Assembly (NCBI GenBank): GCA_937988795.1 | Contig: CALKHY010000059.1 | Location: 1 to 7,408, forward strand | DNA length: 7,408 nt | Source of the DNA: an uncultured Candidatus Saccharibacteria bacterium | GTDB lineage: Bacteria > Patescibacteriota > Saccharimonadia > Saccharimonadales > UBA4665 | Reading direction: 5' to 3' | Shown here: one piece after another, positions 1-5,199 of the stretch | How the letters are laid out: every line of letters begins with the position of its first letter | Numbering within the stretch: position 1 is the first letter of the stretch | Position numbers and translations under genes: made by a program | The notes under the pieces: generated by a model | What the model saw: only the letters and a program-made list of their open reading frames with translations | What the model was told of the DNA's origin: nothing | Database searches by the model: none

Positions 1-273
1 GGGCAATTAGACGACATACGATGCGTACTGCCAAAGTATCGCTACATGACGCCGCCGTATAACGGCATTATCGAAAACGAATTTTGCCCGGTATTTGTTG
101 CATATGCCGACGAAGAATCAACTCCGAACCCCGATGAAGTAGAAGCCCACAAGTGGCTCGAGTGGCGCGAATACGTTCACATGCTCGAGGAGCAACAAGA
201 TATCATGAGTTACTGGGCGAAAGACCAGTACAAACAGCTCAAAACACTTGAACCGTTTGCCTCTTTAGCATAG
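1..273 (+). CDS. idi: Type 1 isopentenyl-diphosphate delta-isomerase, C-terminal part (5' end outside window)
   Basis: The frame is open from base 1 and ends at TAG 271-273, giving the last 90 residues of a protein that starts upstream. The match is to type 1 (Nudix-fold, metal-dependent) IPP isomerase, a cytosolic enzyme that interconverts isopentenyl and dimethylallyl diphosphate for isoprenoid synthesis. The diagnostic motif is GIIENEFCPVF at visible residues 22-32. Its two glutamates (visible E25 and E27) line up with E. coli E114 and E116, which bind metal and take part in proton transfer. A tryptophan in SYWAKDQ (visible residue 72) fits the conserved active-site Trp near the C-terminus (E. 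coli W161). The N-terminal catalytic Cys and metal-binding His residues would lie outside the window. An internal ATG at 46 is not the start, because family-conserved sequence continues upstream of it. The Maf gene begins 10 nt after the stop, suggesting co-transcription. Confidence 0.9.
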   Translation, partial: GQLDDIRCVLPKYRYMTPPYNGIIENEFCPVFVAYADEESTPNPDEVEAHKWLEWREYVHMLEEQQDIMSYWAKDQYKQLKTLEPFASLA

Positions 274-283
274 AGTAAGCTCG

Positions 284-901
284 ATGAGAAGAATAATCCT
301 GGCCAGCGGTTCGCCACGCCGCAAGGAGCTCATGGAGCTTATGGGTCTTGAATTCGAGTGTGTCCCGAGTGAATTCGAGGAGAAGCTCGACGGCAACCGC
401 GAGCCAAAAGAAGTCGCCAAGGAACTTGCCCTGGGTAAGGCTTTGGACGTCGCAAGGAAATATCCGGACGCGCTGGTCGTCGGTTCAGACGTATTCGTTG
501 TCTTTGAGGGTCGGCAACTTGGGAAACAACCCGATGCCGAGACAGCAAAGGTGTTGTTAAGGAAAATGAGCGGCAAGTCAGTCGAAGTTTACACCTCTGT
601 GGCGCTTGTCTGCCACGAGACAGGGTTGCGACAGGCTGAAGTTGCCGTCAGCACTGTTGTGTACGCACCGTATGACGATGCCGTAATCGATCGATTCCTG
701 GCGACTGATGTTTGGCGGGATAAGGCTGGGGCCATGGCAATACAGCATCCGCTCTCGCCGCCCATTGACCATATCGAGGGCGACTACGATACAATTCTGG
801 GGTTGAGTACGCGGCTGCTGAGCAGGCTGTTAACTGCCCAGGGCATTCCATGCCATCCGGCCGACCTACCGCTGCCGAAAACCATTCGCAAGCTTGCCTA
901 A
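284..901 (+). CDS. maf: Maf-family nucleotide pyrophosphatase
   Basis: This 205-residue protein, usual for the family (about 190-210), matches Maf/YhdE-type nucleoside triphosphate pyrophosphatases. These cytosolic enzymes hydrolyse dTTP, UTP or modified nucleotides to monophosphates and are linked to pool sanitation and septum control. The N-terminal signature LASGSPRRKEL is at residues 6-16. The catalytic-acid segment VVGSDVFVV is at 65-73 with D69, where most relatives read ADTVV, so the usual Thr after Asp is Val here. A GK pair follows at 80-81, then KAGAMAIQ at 147-154 (commonly KAGAYGIQ) and a GDYDTILGL segment near the end (commonly GDYxNVVGLP). These changes make the subfamily (YhdE-like or YceF-like) and preferred nucleotide unclear. 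The start fits the family N-terminus, but the Shine-Dalgarno site is weak. It lies 10 nt after idi, probably in one transcript. Confidence 0.9.
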   Translation: MRRIILASGSPRRKELMELMGLEFECVPSEFEEKLDGNREPKEVAKELALGKALDVARKYPDALVVGSDVFVVFEGRQLGKQPDAETAKVLLRKMSGKSVEVYTSVALVCHETGLRQAEVAVSTVVYAPYDDAVIDRFLATDVWRDKAGAMAIQHPLSPPIDHIEGDYDTILGLSTRLLSRLLTAQGIPCHPADLPLPKTIRKLA

Positions 902-922
902 AGTATGCGGGTAGGGTTAAAT
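894..922 (+). promoter_or_regulatory. Possible weak promoter before the small membrane protein gene
   Basis: TTGCCT at 894-899 and TTAAAT at 917-922 are separated by 17 bp, each matching four of six consensus bases. A transcript starting about 7 nt after the -10 would begin at or next to the ATG at 930. The match is weak and overlaps the end of maf, so read-through from the idi-maf transcript is an equally good explanation. Confidence 0.25.
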
Positions 923-929
923 AGGACTA

Positions 930-1199
930 ATGGCTAAACGTAAGCGTATTCAACGGCCGAGTGATGTTGATGGGCTTTTTTTGCTCAAGCTGCTGCTGTA
1001 CGTCTTGGTCGGTTCGATGTGGCTCAAGTTTGTGAGTGGCGGTAGTGTGACGTTTGGTCTACCTATCGGTTTCATTGCCGGGCTGTTTTTTGTTCGGTAC
1101 GAACGCTTTCGTATTGACCGCAAAATGGAATACGTCGCGCTGCTTGTAGCGATGCTTGTTGGCTATTTCGCTCCATACGGCTTTTATCTTAGTTTTTAG
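930..1199 (+). CDS. Small three-helix membrane protein, unknown function
   Basis: I do not recognise this 89-residue protein. It begins with a basic stretch (MAKRKRIQR), then three hydrophobic segments at about residues 16-34, 39-55 and 69-87. A charged loop RYERFRIDRK (about 56-65) separates the last two. By the positive-inside rule, the basic N-terminus and the Arg/Lys-rich loop should face the cytoplasm. No signal peptidase site, metal motif or enzymatic signature is visible. The start has a short AGGA at 923-926, only 3 nt from the ATG. A weak TTGCCT (894-899) / TTAAAT (917-922) pair with a 17-bp spacer could instead give a nearly leaderless mRNA. The stop TAG 1197-1199 overlaps the convergent gpmA stop by 4 bases. 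Codon use resembles its neighbours and membrane topology is clear, so I believe it is a real gene. Confidence 0.72.
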   Translation: MAKRKRIQRPSDVDGLFLLKLLLYVLVGSMWLKFVSGGSVTFGLPIGFIAGLFFVRYERFRIDRKMEYVALLVAMLVGYFAPYGFYLSF

Positions 1200-1882
1200 G
1201 CCTTTGGCGGGATGATGTCTATTTGTCGGACCTCTTTGCTGTGATGTCGGCCCTCCTCGTCCACATGGTAGAGGAGGATTTGTCCGAACGGCATCTCAAG
1301 GCTGGCTATGTCTTCGTCGCTGACACGTTCTAGATATTTGATGAGCGAGCGAATGGTGTTGCCGTGGGATACAATCAAGACGTTCTTACCCTCTCGCAAC
1401 TTCGGAAGGATATGCTCTTTATAAAACGGCACGGCGCGTTCGTATACCATCTTCATAGTTTCGCCGTTTGGAATAGGATGGTTCCAGCTGCGGCGGATTT
1501 TGGCAAACATTTCTTCGCCGACTTGTTCTAATACCTCCCATTTGTTAAGGCCGGTGTAGTCGCCGTAATCACGCTCGTTCAAGTGCTCGGCGCGTTCGTA
1601 CGGTACGTCTTTTAGGTTGTGTGCGGTTTCCATCATGTGGAGTAATGTTTCGACGGTGCGAATTTGCTTGGAGGTGTAGGCGTGATGAATGTCGATATCG
1701 CGGATAGCTTCGCCTAGTTTCGTTGCTTCTCGGCGGCCTTTCGGCGTAAGGTGGATGTCGGTAATGCCCGTCCATTTACCTTCGGCATTCCATGTCGATT
1801 CGGTATGGCGGATAAAAACAAGGCGGCCGGGCAGCGGCGCAGATCGTGCGTGTTCTGATTTTTTGGTTGCCGTGCGCTTCAT
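1196..1882 (-). CDS. gpmA: 2,3-bisphosphoglycerate-dependent phosphoglycerate mutase
   Basis: This 228-residue cytosolic glycolytic enzyme interconverts 3-phosphoglycerate and 2-phosphoglycerate through a phosphohistidine. The histidine phosphatase motif is FIRHTESTWN, with H26 as the predicted phosphorylated residue. Most relatives have RHG, so T27 is a mild variant. WTGITDIHLTPKG (37-49), LNERDYGDYTGLNK (100-113, with proposed acid E102) and SHGNTIRSL (second catalytic H172) complete the dPGM signature. The segment between the ERxYG motif and PNGETM is much shorter than in E. coli GpmA, as in compact bacterial forms. The N-terminus is about 12 residues longer than usual, basic and probably disordered. 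No other ATG fits, and a near-perfect promoter ends just upstream, which supports this start. It is divergent from eno, the next step in glycolysis, and convergent with the membrane protein gene. Confidence 0.96.
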   Translation of the reverse strand: MKRTATKKSEHARSAPLPGRLVFIRHTESTWNAEGKWTGITDIHLTPKGRREATKLGEAIRDIDIHHAYTSKQIRTVETLLHMMETAHNLKDVPYERAEHLNERDYGDYTGLNKWEVLEQVGEEMFAKIRRSWNHPIPNGETMKMVYERAVPFYKEHILPKLREGKNVLIVSHGNTIRSLIKYLERVSDEDIASLEMPFGQILLYHVDEEGRHHSKEVRQIDIIPPKA

Positions 1883-1896
1883 AACAAACGTATTAT
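1867..1896 (+). promoter_or_regulatory. eno promoter, probably leaderless
   Basis: TTGCCG (1867-1872) and TATTAT (1891-1896) are separated by 18 bp. The -10 matches five of six consensus bases and overlaps the opposing gpmA -10 almost completely. Counting about 7 nt past it places the transcript start at the eno ATG (1903). No purine-rich ribosome binding site fits in the 20-bp gap, consistent with leaderless initiation. The -35 sits inside the gpmA coding start. Confidence 0.6.
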
Positions 1897-1919
1897 AGTT
1901 CCATGAGCATGAATATCAA
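1892..1919 (-). promoter_or_regulatory. gpmA promoter, nearly leaderless
   Basis: On the minus strand, TTGATA (1919-1914) is followed by a 16-bp spacer and a perfect TATAAT (1897-1892). The gpmA ATG begins at 1882, 9 nt after the -10. Transcription starting about 7 nt downstream would give a leader of only 2-3 nt, leaving no room for a Shine-Dalgarno site. The -35 lies inside the eno coding start. The boxes are seen directly; the start point is inferred. Confidence 0.75.
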
Positions 1920-3204
1920 CAAGATTGTTGCTAGGCAGATTTTTGATTCCCGGGGGTATCCAACGGTTGAGTGCGATGTAGTGCTTGAGGACGGTAGCTT
2001 TGGTCGCGCCGCCGTGCCGTCAGGCGCGAGCACAGGCAGCGGCGAGGCGCTGGAACTTAGGGATGGTGGCGCAGCCTTTAATGGTAAGGGCGTGACCAAG
2101 GCTGTCGCGAACGTGAATGAGGTTATTGCGCCGGCCATCATTGGCAAGGATGCAAGTGACCAGAAGACCATCGACCAACTGCTCATCGAACTGGATGGCA
2201 CCGAAAACAAGAGTAAACTCGGCGCAAACGCTATCCTGGCCGTCTCACTGGCCGTTGCAAAGGCTGCAGCCGCAAGCAAAAAGGTGCCGCTCTATCAGCA
2301 TGTTGGTGATCTGGCAGGCAATAGTAAGTTCACCTTGCCCATGCCGATGCTTAATATCTTAAACGGCGGCAAGCACGCCGAAGGTTCGACCGACATCCAG
2401 GAGTTTATGATTATGCCTGTTGGCGCCGCTACGTTTGCAGACGCCATGCGGATAGCCAGCGAAGTCTACCACGTCCTCGGCAAGGTGTTGCACGAAAAAG
2501 GGTTTGCCACAACCGTTGGCGACGAAGGCGGCTACGCACCAGCCGTAACTGGCGGCTCTGATGAGGCACTGTCGCTCATCACAGAGGCTATTGAGAAAGC
2601 TAGCTATAAGCTAGGTGTCGATGTGGTGCTGGCACTTGACGTTGCCTCAAGTGAGCTGATTGACGGCGACACCTACAACTTTGCCCGCGAAGGCGCTCGC
2701 TACACAACCGACGAGCTTATCGATAAGTACGCTGAGCTCGCACAGAAATACCCGATTGTTTCTATCGAAGACGGCCTAGCAGAGAGCGACTGGGACGGCT
2801 GGCAAAAACTTACACAGAAGCTCGGTGTGAGCCTGCAGCTCGTAGGTGACGACCTGCTCGTAACCAACACCAAGCTGCTCAAGAAGGCAATCGAGCTTAA
2901 GGCAGCAAATGCTATCCTCATCAAGCCCAAACAGATTGGCACGCTCAGCGAAACCATCGACGCGGTTCTCATGGCGCAGCAAGCCGGCTGGAACACCATT
3001 ATGTCGCACCGTTCTGGCGAAACAGAGGACGCTACCATTGCGCACTTGGCTGTCGGTCTTAACACCGGCCAAATCAAAACCGGCTCATTCAGCCGCTCTG
3101 ACCGTATCGCCAAATACAATGAACTTATCCGTATCGCAGAATGCTTACTAATGTCGAGCTTGCAAAACCGTTTAAAAGGTAACTTATGGGGGTGGGCAAC
3201 ATGA
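1903..3204 (+). CDS. eno: Enolase (phosphopyruvate hydratase), C-terminus possibly frameshifted
   Basis: Enolase dehydrates 2-phosphoglycerate to phosphoenolpyruvate and works as a cytosolic Mg-dependent oligomer. The frame encodes 433 residues and shows the full signature: [10 protein letters not shown] near the N-terminus, [47 protein letters not shown] and VGDDLLVTN with the metal-binding acids. It ends with [12 protein letters not shown] (catalytic Lys), [13 protein letters not shown] and [16 protein letters not shown]. After YNELIRIAE (about 3115-3141) family resemblance stops, and the last 20 or so residues look like out-of-frame sequence. Adding one A in the GAATGC run near 3139-3143 gives [15 protein letters not shown] and a stop at 3180-3182. 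As written, TGA 3202-3204 overlaps an ATG at 3201. A second ATG at 1909 is possible, but 1903 fits the promoter geometry. Confidence 0.97.
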   Translation: MSMNINKIVARQIFDSRGYPTVECDVVLEDGSFGRAAVPSGASTGSGEALELRDGGAAFNGKGVTKAVANVNEVIAPAIIGKDASDQKTIDQLLIELDGTENKSKLGANAILAVSLAVAKAAAASKKVPLYQHVGDLAGNSKFTLPMPMLNILNGGKHAEGSTDIQEFMIMPVGAATFADAMRIASEVYHVLGKVLHEKGFATTVGDEGGYAPAVTGGSDEALSLITEAIEKASYKLGVDVVLALDVASSELIDGDTYNFAREGARYTTDELIDKYAELAQKYPIVSIEDGLAESDWDGWQKLTQKLGVSLQLVGDDLLVTNTKLLKKAIELKAANAILIKPKQIGTLSETIDAVLMAQQAGWNTIMSHRSGETEDATIAHLAVGLNTGQIKTGSFSRSDRIAKYNELIRIAECLLMSSLQNRLKGNLWGWAT

Positions 3205-3272
3205 CAACCGAGCAGTATCCTAGCAATCAAGAAAAGGGCGAGCTTCAACCAGTTCCAGTTAGTGAAGGGTAA
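3186..3272 (+). pseudogene. Small ORF, probable 5' piece of a split gene (starts 3186 or 3201, TAA at 3270)
   Basis: An ATG at 3186 has AAAAGG (3174-3179) at good spacing; a second in-frame ATG at 3201 overlaps the enolase TGA. The frame gives 23-28 polar residues (for example [19 protein letters not shown]) and ends at TAA 3270-3272. Downstream the same frame stays open until TGA 3519-3521, with sequence of similar style: proline-rich and charged. This suggests one gene of 107-112 codons broken by a nonsense codon. It could also be a genuine short peptide or chance sequence. No known family is recognised. Confidence 0.35.
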
Positions 3273-3338
3273 TGTGAGCCTTCGCCATCACTATATCCAG
3301 ACAAGTCCGATGAGACAAGGAGGGGTTACAAGAACAAG

Positions 3339-3521
3339 TTGACACCTGAACAGATTGCGTATCTTGCTTGGCTGGCGCACGGGCCTGGCTCTGATGTTCC
3401 TGCTCCGCAAGGTGTCGTTCCGTCCTACGTGATTGAAAGAGAGATTCCGCCGCACATGAAGGCAGAGCCGCCCAGTGCAGAACGAGAGCGAACACGTAGA
3501 AAACGTAATCGTCATTTATGA
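3339..3521 (+). CDS. Hypothetical protein, likely 3' piece of a split gene
   Basis: I do not recognise this 60-residue product. It starts LTPEQIAYLAWLAHGPGS, passes through a proline-rich middle and ends in a strongly basic tail (RERTRRKRNRHL) that could bind nucleic acid or be disordered. The only nearby initiator in frame is TTG at 3339. A strong Shine-Dalgarno-like AAGGAGGGG lies at 3317-3325, but it is 13 nt from the TTG, longer than usual. Open sequence in the same frame extends back to codon 3273, just after TAA 3270-3272. The more likely original gene therefore began at 3186 or 3201. The AAGGAGG stretch reads as ordinary codons in that longer frame. It precedes the ribosomal promoter at 3540 and may be co-transcribed with eno. 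Confidence 0.45.
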   Translation: MTPEQIAYLAWLAHGPGSDVPAPQGVVPSYVIEREIPPHMKAEPPSAERERTRRKRNRHL

Positions 3522-3539
3522 TGTAGAATAATCAACATA

Positions 3540-3569
3540 TTGACAAGGGGTAGCATTGTTTGTTACACT
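3540..3569 (+). promoter_or_regulatory. Promoter of the ribosomal protein operon
   Basis: A perfect -35 TTGACA (3540-3545) is followed after 18 bp by TACACT (3564-3569), with TG at 3561-3562 making an extended -10 (TGnTACACT). Transcription would start near 3576. This is the best promoter between 3521 and the rplC start at 3938, and it implies a leader of about 360 nt. The region just upstream is AT-rich, as expected. The start position is inferred, not observed. Confidence 0.65.
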
Positions 3570-3596
3570 TTAGCGGTATAACAAATTCCTTCACTT

Positions 3597-3695
3597 GGTG
3601 ATTTGGGAAGGCCTGGCTTTCTAGCGAAAAGCCGGGAACCACCCGAAGCCGAGCATTTTTATGCAAACTCGCATAAAAATAGAAGGCTGATCACC
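3597..3695 (+). ncRNA. Predicted three-way-junction RNA element in the ribosomal operon leader, family unknown
   Basis: Helices read by hand. P1 pairs GGTGAT (3597-3602) with ATCACC (3690-3695). P2 pairs TTGGG (3603-3607) with CCCGA (3642-3646), and encloses a 9-bp stem 3612-3620/3628-3636 with loop CTAGCGA. P3 pairs AGCC (3647-3650) with GGCT (3685-3688). Across a 4x4 internal loop (GAGC/AGAA) P3 continues into a perfect 10-bp stem 3655-3664/3671-3680 with loop AAACTC. P1 abuts P2 and P2 abuts P3 with no unpaired bases; only G3689 separates P3 from P1. Such tight geometry is typical of functional junction RNAs. It could be a ribosomal-protein binding site, a riboswitch or a separate small RNA. 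I compared it from memory with common riboswitches, RNase P, SRP RNA, tmRNA and hammerhead cores and saw no match. Confidence 0.55.
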
Positions 3696-3768
3696 CGGGA
3701 AAGGACATAAGTTATTACACTGCACGTTACGTACAGCGCAGCGTGGGCAGCAAAGGCAGAGTGCAGAG

Positions 3769-3786
3769 AGGTATTTGACGATACCT
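3769..3786 (+). other. Hairpin in ribosomal operon leader
   Basis: AGGTAT (3769-3774) pairs perfectly with ATACCT (3781-3786) around the loop TTGACG. Copies of GTGCAG flank it at 3761-3766 and 3788-3793, and both are complementary to CTGCAC at 3720-3725. Alternative long-range pairings are therefore possible. There is no T-run after it. Confidence 0.4.
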
Positions 3787-3860
3787 GGTGCAGACGCCAC
3801 GATGAGCACGGTGCGATGCACGTAAAAAGGCAGTCAAGCGAGGGCGGGCAGTAAGTAGCG

Positions 3861-3878
3861 TGCTGCAAAAAAGCAGCA
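3861..3878 (+). other. A6-loop hairpin before rplC
   Basis: TGCTGC (3861-3866) and GCAGCA (3873-3878) pair perfectly around a loop of six A's, with further G/C pairing possible between 3858-3860 and 3883-3886. It is 59 nt before the L3 start codon. No T-run follows, so it is not an intrinsic terminator. The exposed A-loop could be a protein or tertiary contact. Confidence 0.4.
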
Positions 3879-3927
3879 AGTGCGCGGAAGCCCAACCGCT
3901 TAAAGGGTACCCAAAGAAAGGTAAAAC

Positions 3928-3932
3928 GGGAG
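3928..3932 (+). promoter_or_regulatory. rplC ribosome binding site
   Basis: GGGAG at 3928-3932 lies 5 nt before ATG 3938. It decides the L3 start in favour of MKALITRKVGM, against an in-frame ATG at 3860 that would add 26 residues foreign to the family. Confidence 0.7.
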
Positions 3933-3937
3933 AAACT

Positions 3938-4561
3938 ATGAAAGCATTAATCACCAGAAAGGTAGGCATGACCAGTACCATCGCCGAAGACGGTACTGTG
4001 CAGGCTGTTACCTTGCTTTCCGCTAGTCCCTGTGTTGTAACGCAGGTCAAAACCGCTGAGACCGATGGCTACAACGCTATCCAGGTCGGTTTTGAAGAGG
4101 CAAAAGAAAAGAACGTAAACAAGGCGCAAGCTGGTCACTTTAAGAAGGCTGGCCTCGACATTATGCCGAAGATTGTGCGCGAGTTCCGCGTCGACGAACT
4201 GCCTGAAGACCTCAAGGTTGGCGACAAAATCAACCCGGAGGTCTTTTCAGTTGGCGACGTAGTTGACGTCACTGGTATTAGCAAGGGTAAGGGTTGGGCT
4301 GGCACCATCAAGCGCTGGAACTTCCACCGCGGCCGCAAGACTCACGGTGGCCGCAGCTACCGCCGCGTTGGTTCTATCGGTAGCATGTACCCGCAGAAGA
4401 TCTTCAAGGGCAAGAAGATGGCCGGCCAGATGGGTCACGAACAGGTGACCGTCAAGAATCTCAAGGTTGCACTGGTTGACGCCGAACTCGGTGTCATCGG
4501 TGTTGTCGGTGCTGTGCCTGGCCCTCGTAAGGGTATCGTAATCATCAAGGAGGCCAAGTAA
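3938..4561 (+). CDS. rplC: Large subunit ribosomal protein L3 (uL3)
   Basis: The 207-residue product is a normal-length L3, an early-assembling 50S protein that contacts 23S rRNA near the peptidyl transferase centre. It opens with the family N-terminus MKALITRKVGMT. The central loop reads RGRKTHGGRSYRRVGSIGS, followed by IFKGKKMAGQMGHEQVTV and a VVGAVPGPRKG C-terminal segment. Around GSIGS the sequence is a residue shorter than in E. coli, and the glutamine methylated there by PrmB is not evident. The ATG at 3938 has a GGGAG site 5 nt upstream. L3 is normally preceded by S10 (rpsJ), but here it is the first gene after a long leader. Its TAA overlaps the L4 ATG by one base (TAATG at 4559-4563), implying translational coupling. 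Confidence 0.98.
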   Translation: MKALITRKVGMTSTIAEDGTVQAVTLLSASPCVVTQVKTAETDGYNAIQVGFEEAKEKNVNKAQAGHFKKAGLDIMPKIVREFRVDELPEDLKVGDKINPEVFSVGDVVDVTGISKGKGWAGTIKRWNFHRGRKTHGGRSYRRVGSIGSMYPQKIFKGKKMAGQMGHEQVTVKNLKVALVDAELGVIGVVGAVPGPRKGIVIIKEAK

Positions 4562-5199
4562 TGAGCGTTCCTACTTTCACCAAGAGTGGCGCTAAGGCCG
4601 CAACCCCTGCCAAGCTCGACAAGGCAGTCTTTGCTGTAATGCCGGAGAACCACGAGCTCCTCAAGCTCGCATATTCCGCATACCTAGCGAACGGCCGCGA
4701 AAACTTGGCAGTTACCAAAACTCGCGGCCTTGTTCGTGGTGGTGGTAAGAAGCCATGGCGTCAGAAGGGTACCGGTCGCGCTCGCGTCGGTAGTATCCGT
4801 AGCCCGCTGTGGCGCGGCGGTGGTGTTGTCTTCGGCCCGACCGGCGAAGAGAACTACAGTAAAAAAGTTAACGTCAAGGCCAAGCGCCTGGCGCTGCGCC
4901 AAGCCCTCAGTCTGGCCGCCAGCGAGAACCGCATTATTGTTATCGAAGCCTTCGAAAACAAGGAAGCCAAGACCGCTGCGACCGTCAAGCTGCTTGACAA
5001 GATCGAGGCCAAGGGCAACGTCCTGCTGGTTCTCGACACCAAGGACGAGCAGGTTGAGCGTGCCGTCAGGAATCTGCAGCACGTCAAGGCTGTAACCGCC
5101 AACTACCTGACCGTCTTCGATGTCATGAACGCTGACACTTTGGTCGTTACTGAGAAGGCTTTGGCTATCATTAACGAATGGCTGGGAGGTAAGAAGTAA
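4561..5199 (+). CDS. rplD: Large subunit ribosomal protein L4 (uL4)
   Basis: This 212-residue L4 has a globular domain and the long loop that lines the peptide exit tunnel. The loop is clear: RGGGKKPWRQKGTGRARVGS, then RSPLWRGGGVVFGP. The region after about residue 115 is the conserved alpha/beta domain, including the stretch NVLLVLDTKDEQVERAVRN. In many bacteria L4 also represses its own operon by binding the mRNA leader. The unusual upstream leader makes that question relevant here, though nothing in the protein proves it. Start choice is firm: AAGGAGG at 4547-4553 lies 7 nt before an ATG that shares one base with the L3 stop. Its own TAA shares one base with the L23 ATG. Confidence 0.98.
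   Translation: MSVPTFTKSGAKAATPAKLDKAVFAVMPENHELLKLAYSAYLANGRENLAVTKTRGLVRGGGKKPWRQKGTGRARVGSIRSPLWRGGGVVFGPTGEENYSKKVNVKAKRLALRQALSLAASENRIIVIEAFENKEAKTAATVKLLDKIEAKGNVLLVLDTKDEQVERAVRNLQHVKAVTANYLTVFDVMNADTLVVTEKALAIINEWLGGKK

Larger units (their letters stand above)
3576..3937 (+). promoter_or_regulatory. Long untranslated leader of the L3-L4-L23 ribosomal operon
   Basis: About 360 nt between the predicted transcript start and the rplC ATG contain no convincing coding frame; one frame open from 3860 runs into rplC, but only the downstream ATG at 3938 fits the L3 family. Several inverted repeats are visible: a three-way junction at 3597-3695, a hairpin at 3769-3786 and a hairpin at 3861-3878. 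CTGCAC (3720-3725) can also pair with GTGCAG at either 3761-3766 or 3788-3793. No hairpin is followed by a T-run, so there is no classical intrinsic terminator. In E. coli the S10 operon leader is bound by L4 for autogenous control. L4 is the second gene here, so an analogous role is plausible but unproven, and the visible fold does not look like the E. coli leader. Confidence 0.55.

Noticed and set aside
1893..2279. Minus-strand open frame opposite the enolase N-terminus
   Set aside because: Ala/Ser/Leu-rich antisense product that also crosses the divergent promoter; enolase is certain on the other strand.
3135..3204. Alternative genetic code (TGA as glycine) to explain odd ends near 3204
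   Set aside because: Reading through TGA 3202-3204 yields no sensible continuation, and no gene in the window has an internal TGA.
2700..3248. Minus-strand open frame opposite the enolase C-terminus
   Set aside because: Antisense shadow with composition typical of reversed enolase codons and no recognised motif.
3259..3515. Two overlapping minus-strand frames in the region after enolase
   Set aside because: The plus-strand frame here is coherent across the interval, while the minus-strand products are Cys/Arg/Ser-rich with no start signals.
3655..3680. Perfect 10-bp hairpin considered as a transcription terminator
   Set aside because: The stem is AT-rich and followed by AGAAGGCTGA with no T-run on the plus strand; the minus strand also lacks a T tail. 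It fits better as the distal part of P3.
3685..3705. CTGAT...GAAA resemblance to a hammerhead ribozyme core
   Set aside because: The conserved CUGANGA sequence is broken (CTGATCA), and the helices between core elements do not match; the three-way junction explains the same bases better.
3776..3804. TTGACG followed 17 bp later by CACGAT as a second promoter close to rplC
   Set aside because: The -10 matches only three of six consensus bases, and TTGACG is the tail of the loop in the 3769-3786 hairpin.
3860..3937. Upstream in-frame start extending L3 by 26 residues
   Set aside because: The extra residues do not belong to L3, the ATG at 3860 lies within the TGCTGC hairpin region, and the ATG at 3938 has a proper ribosome binding site and the family N-terminus.
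4684..5082. Minus-strand open frame of 132 codons opposite L4
   Set aside because: Antisense shadow of a certain ribosomal gene, with no ribosome binding site or recognisable product.
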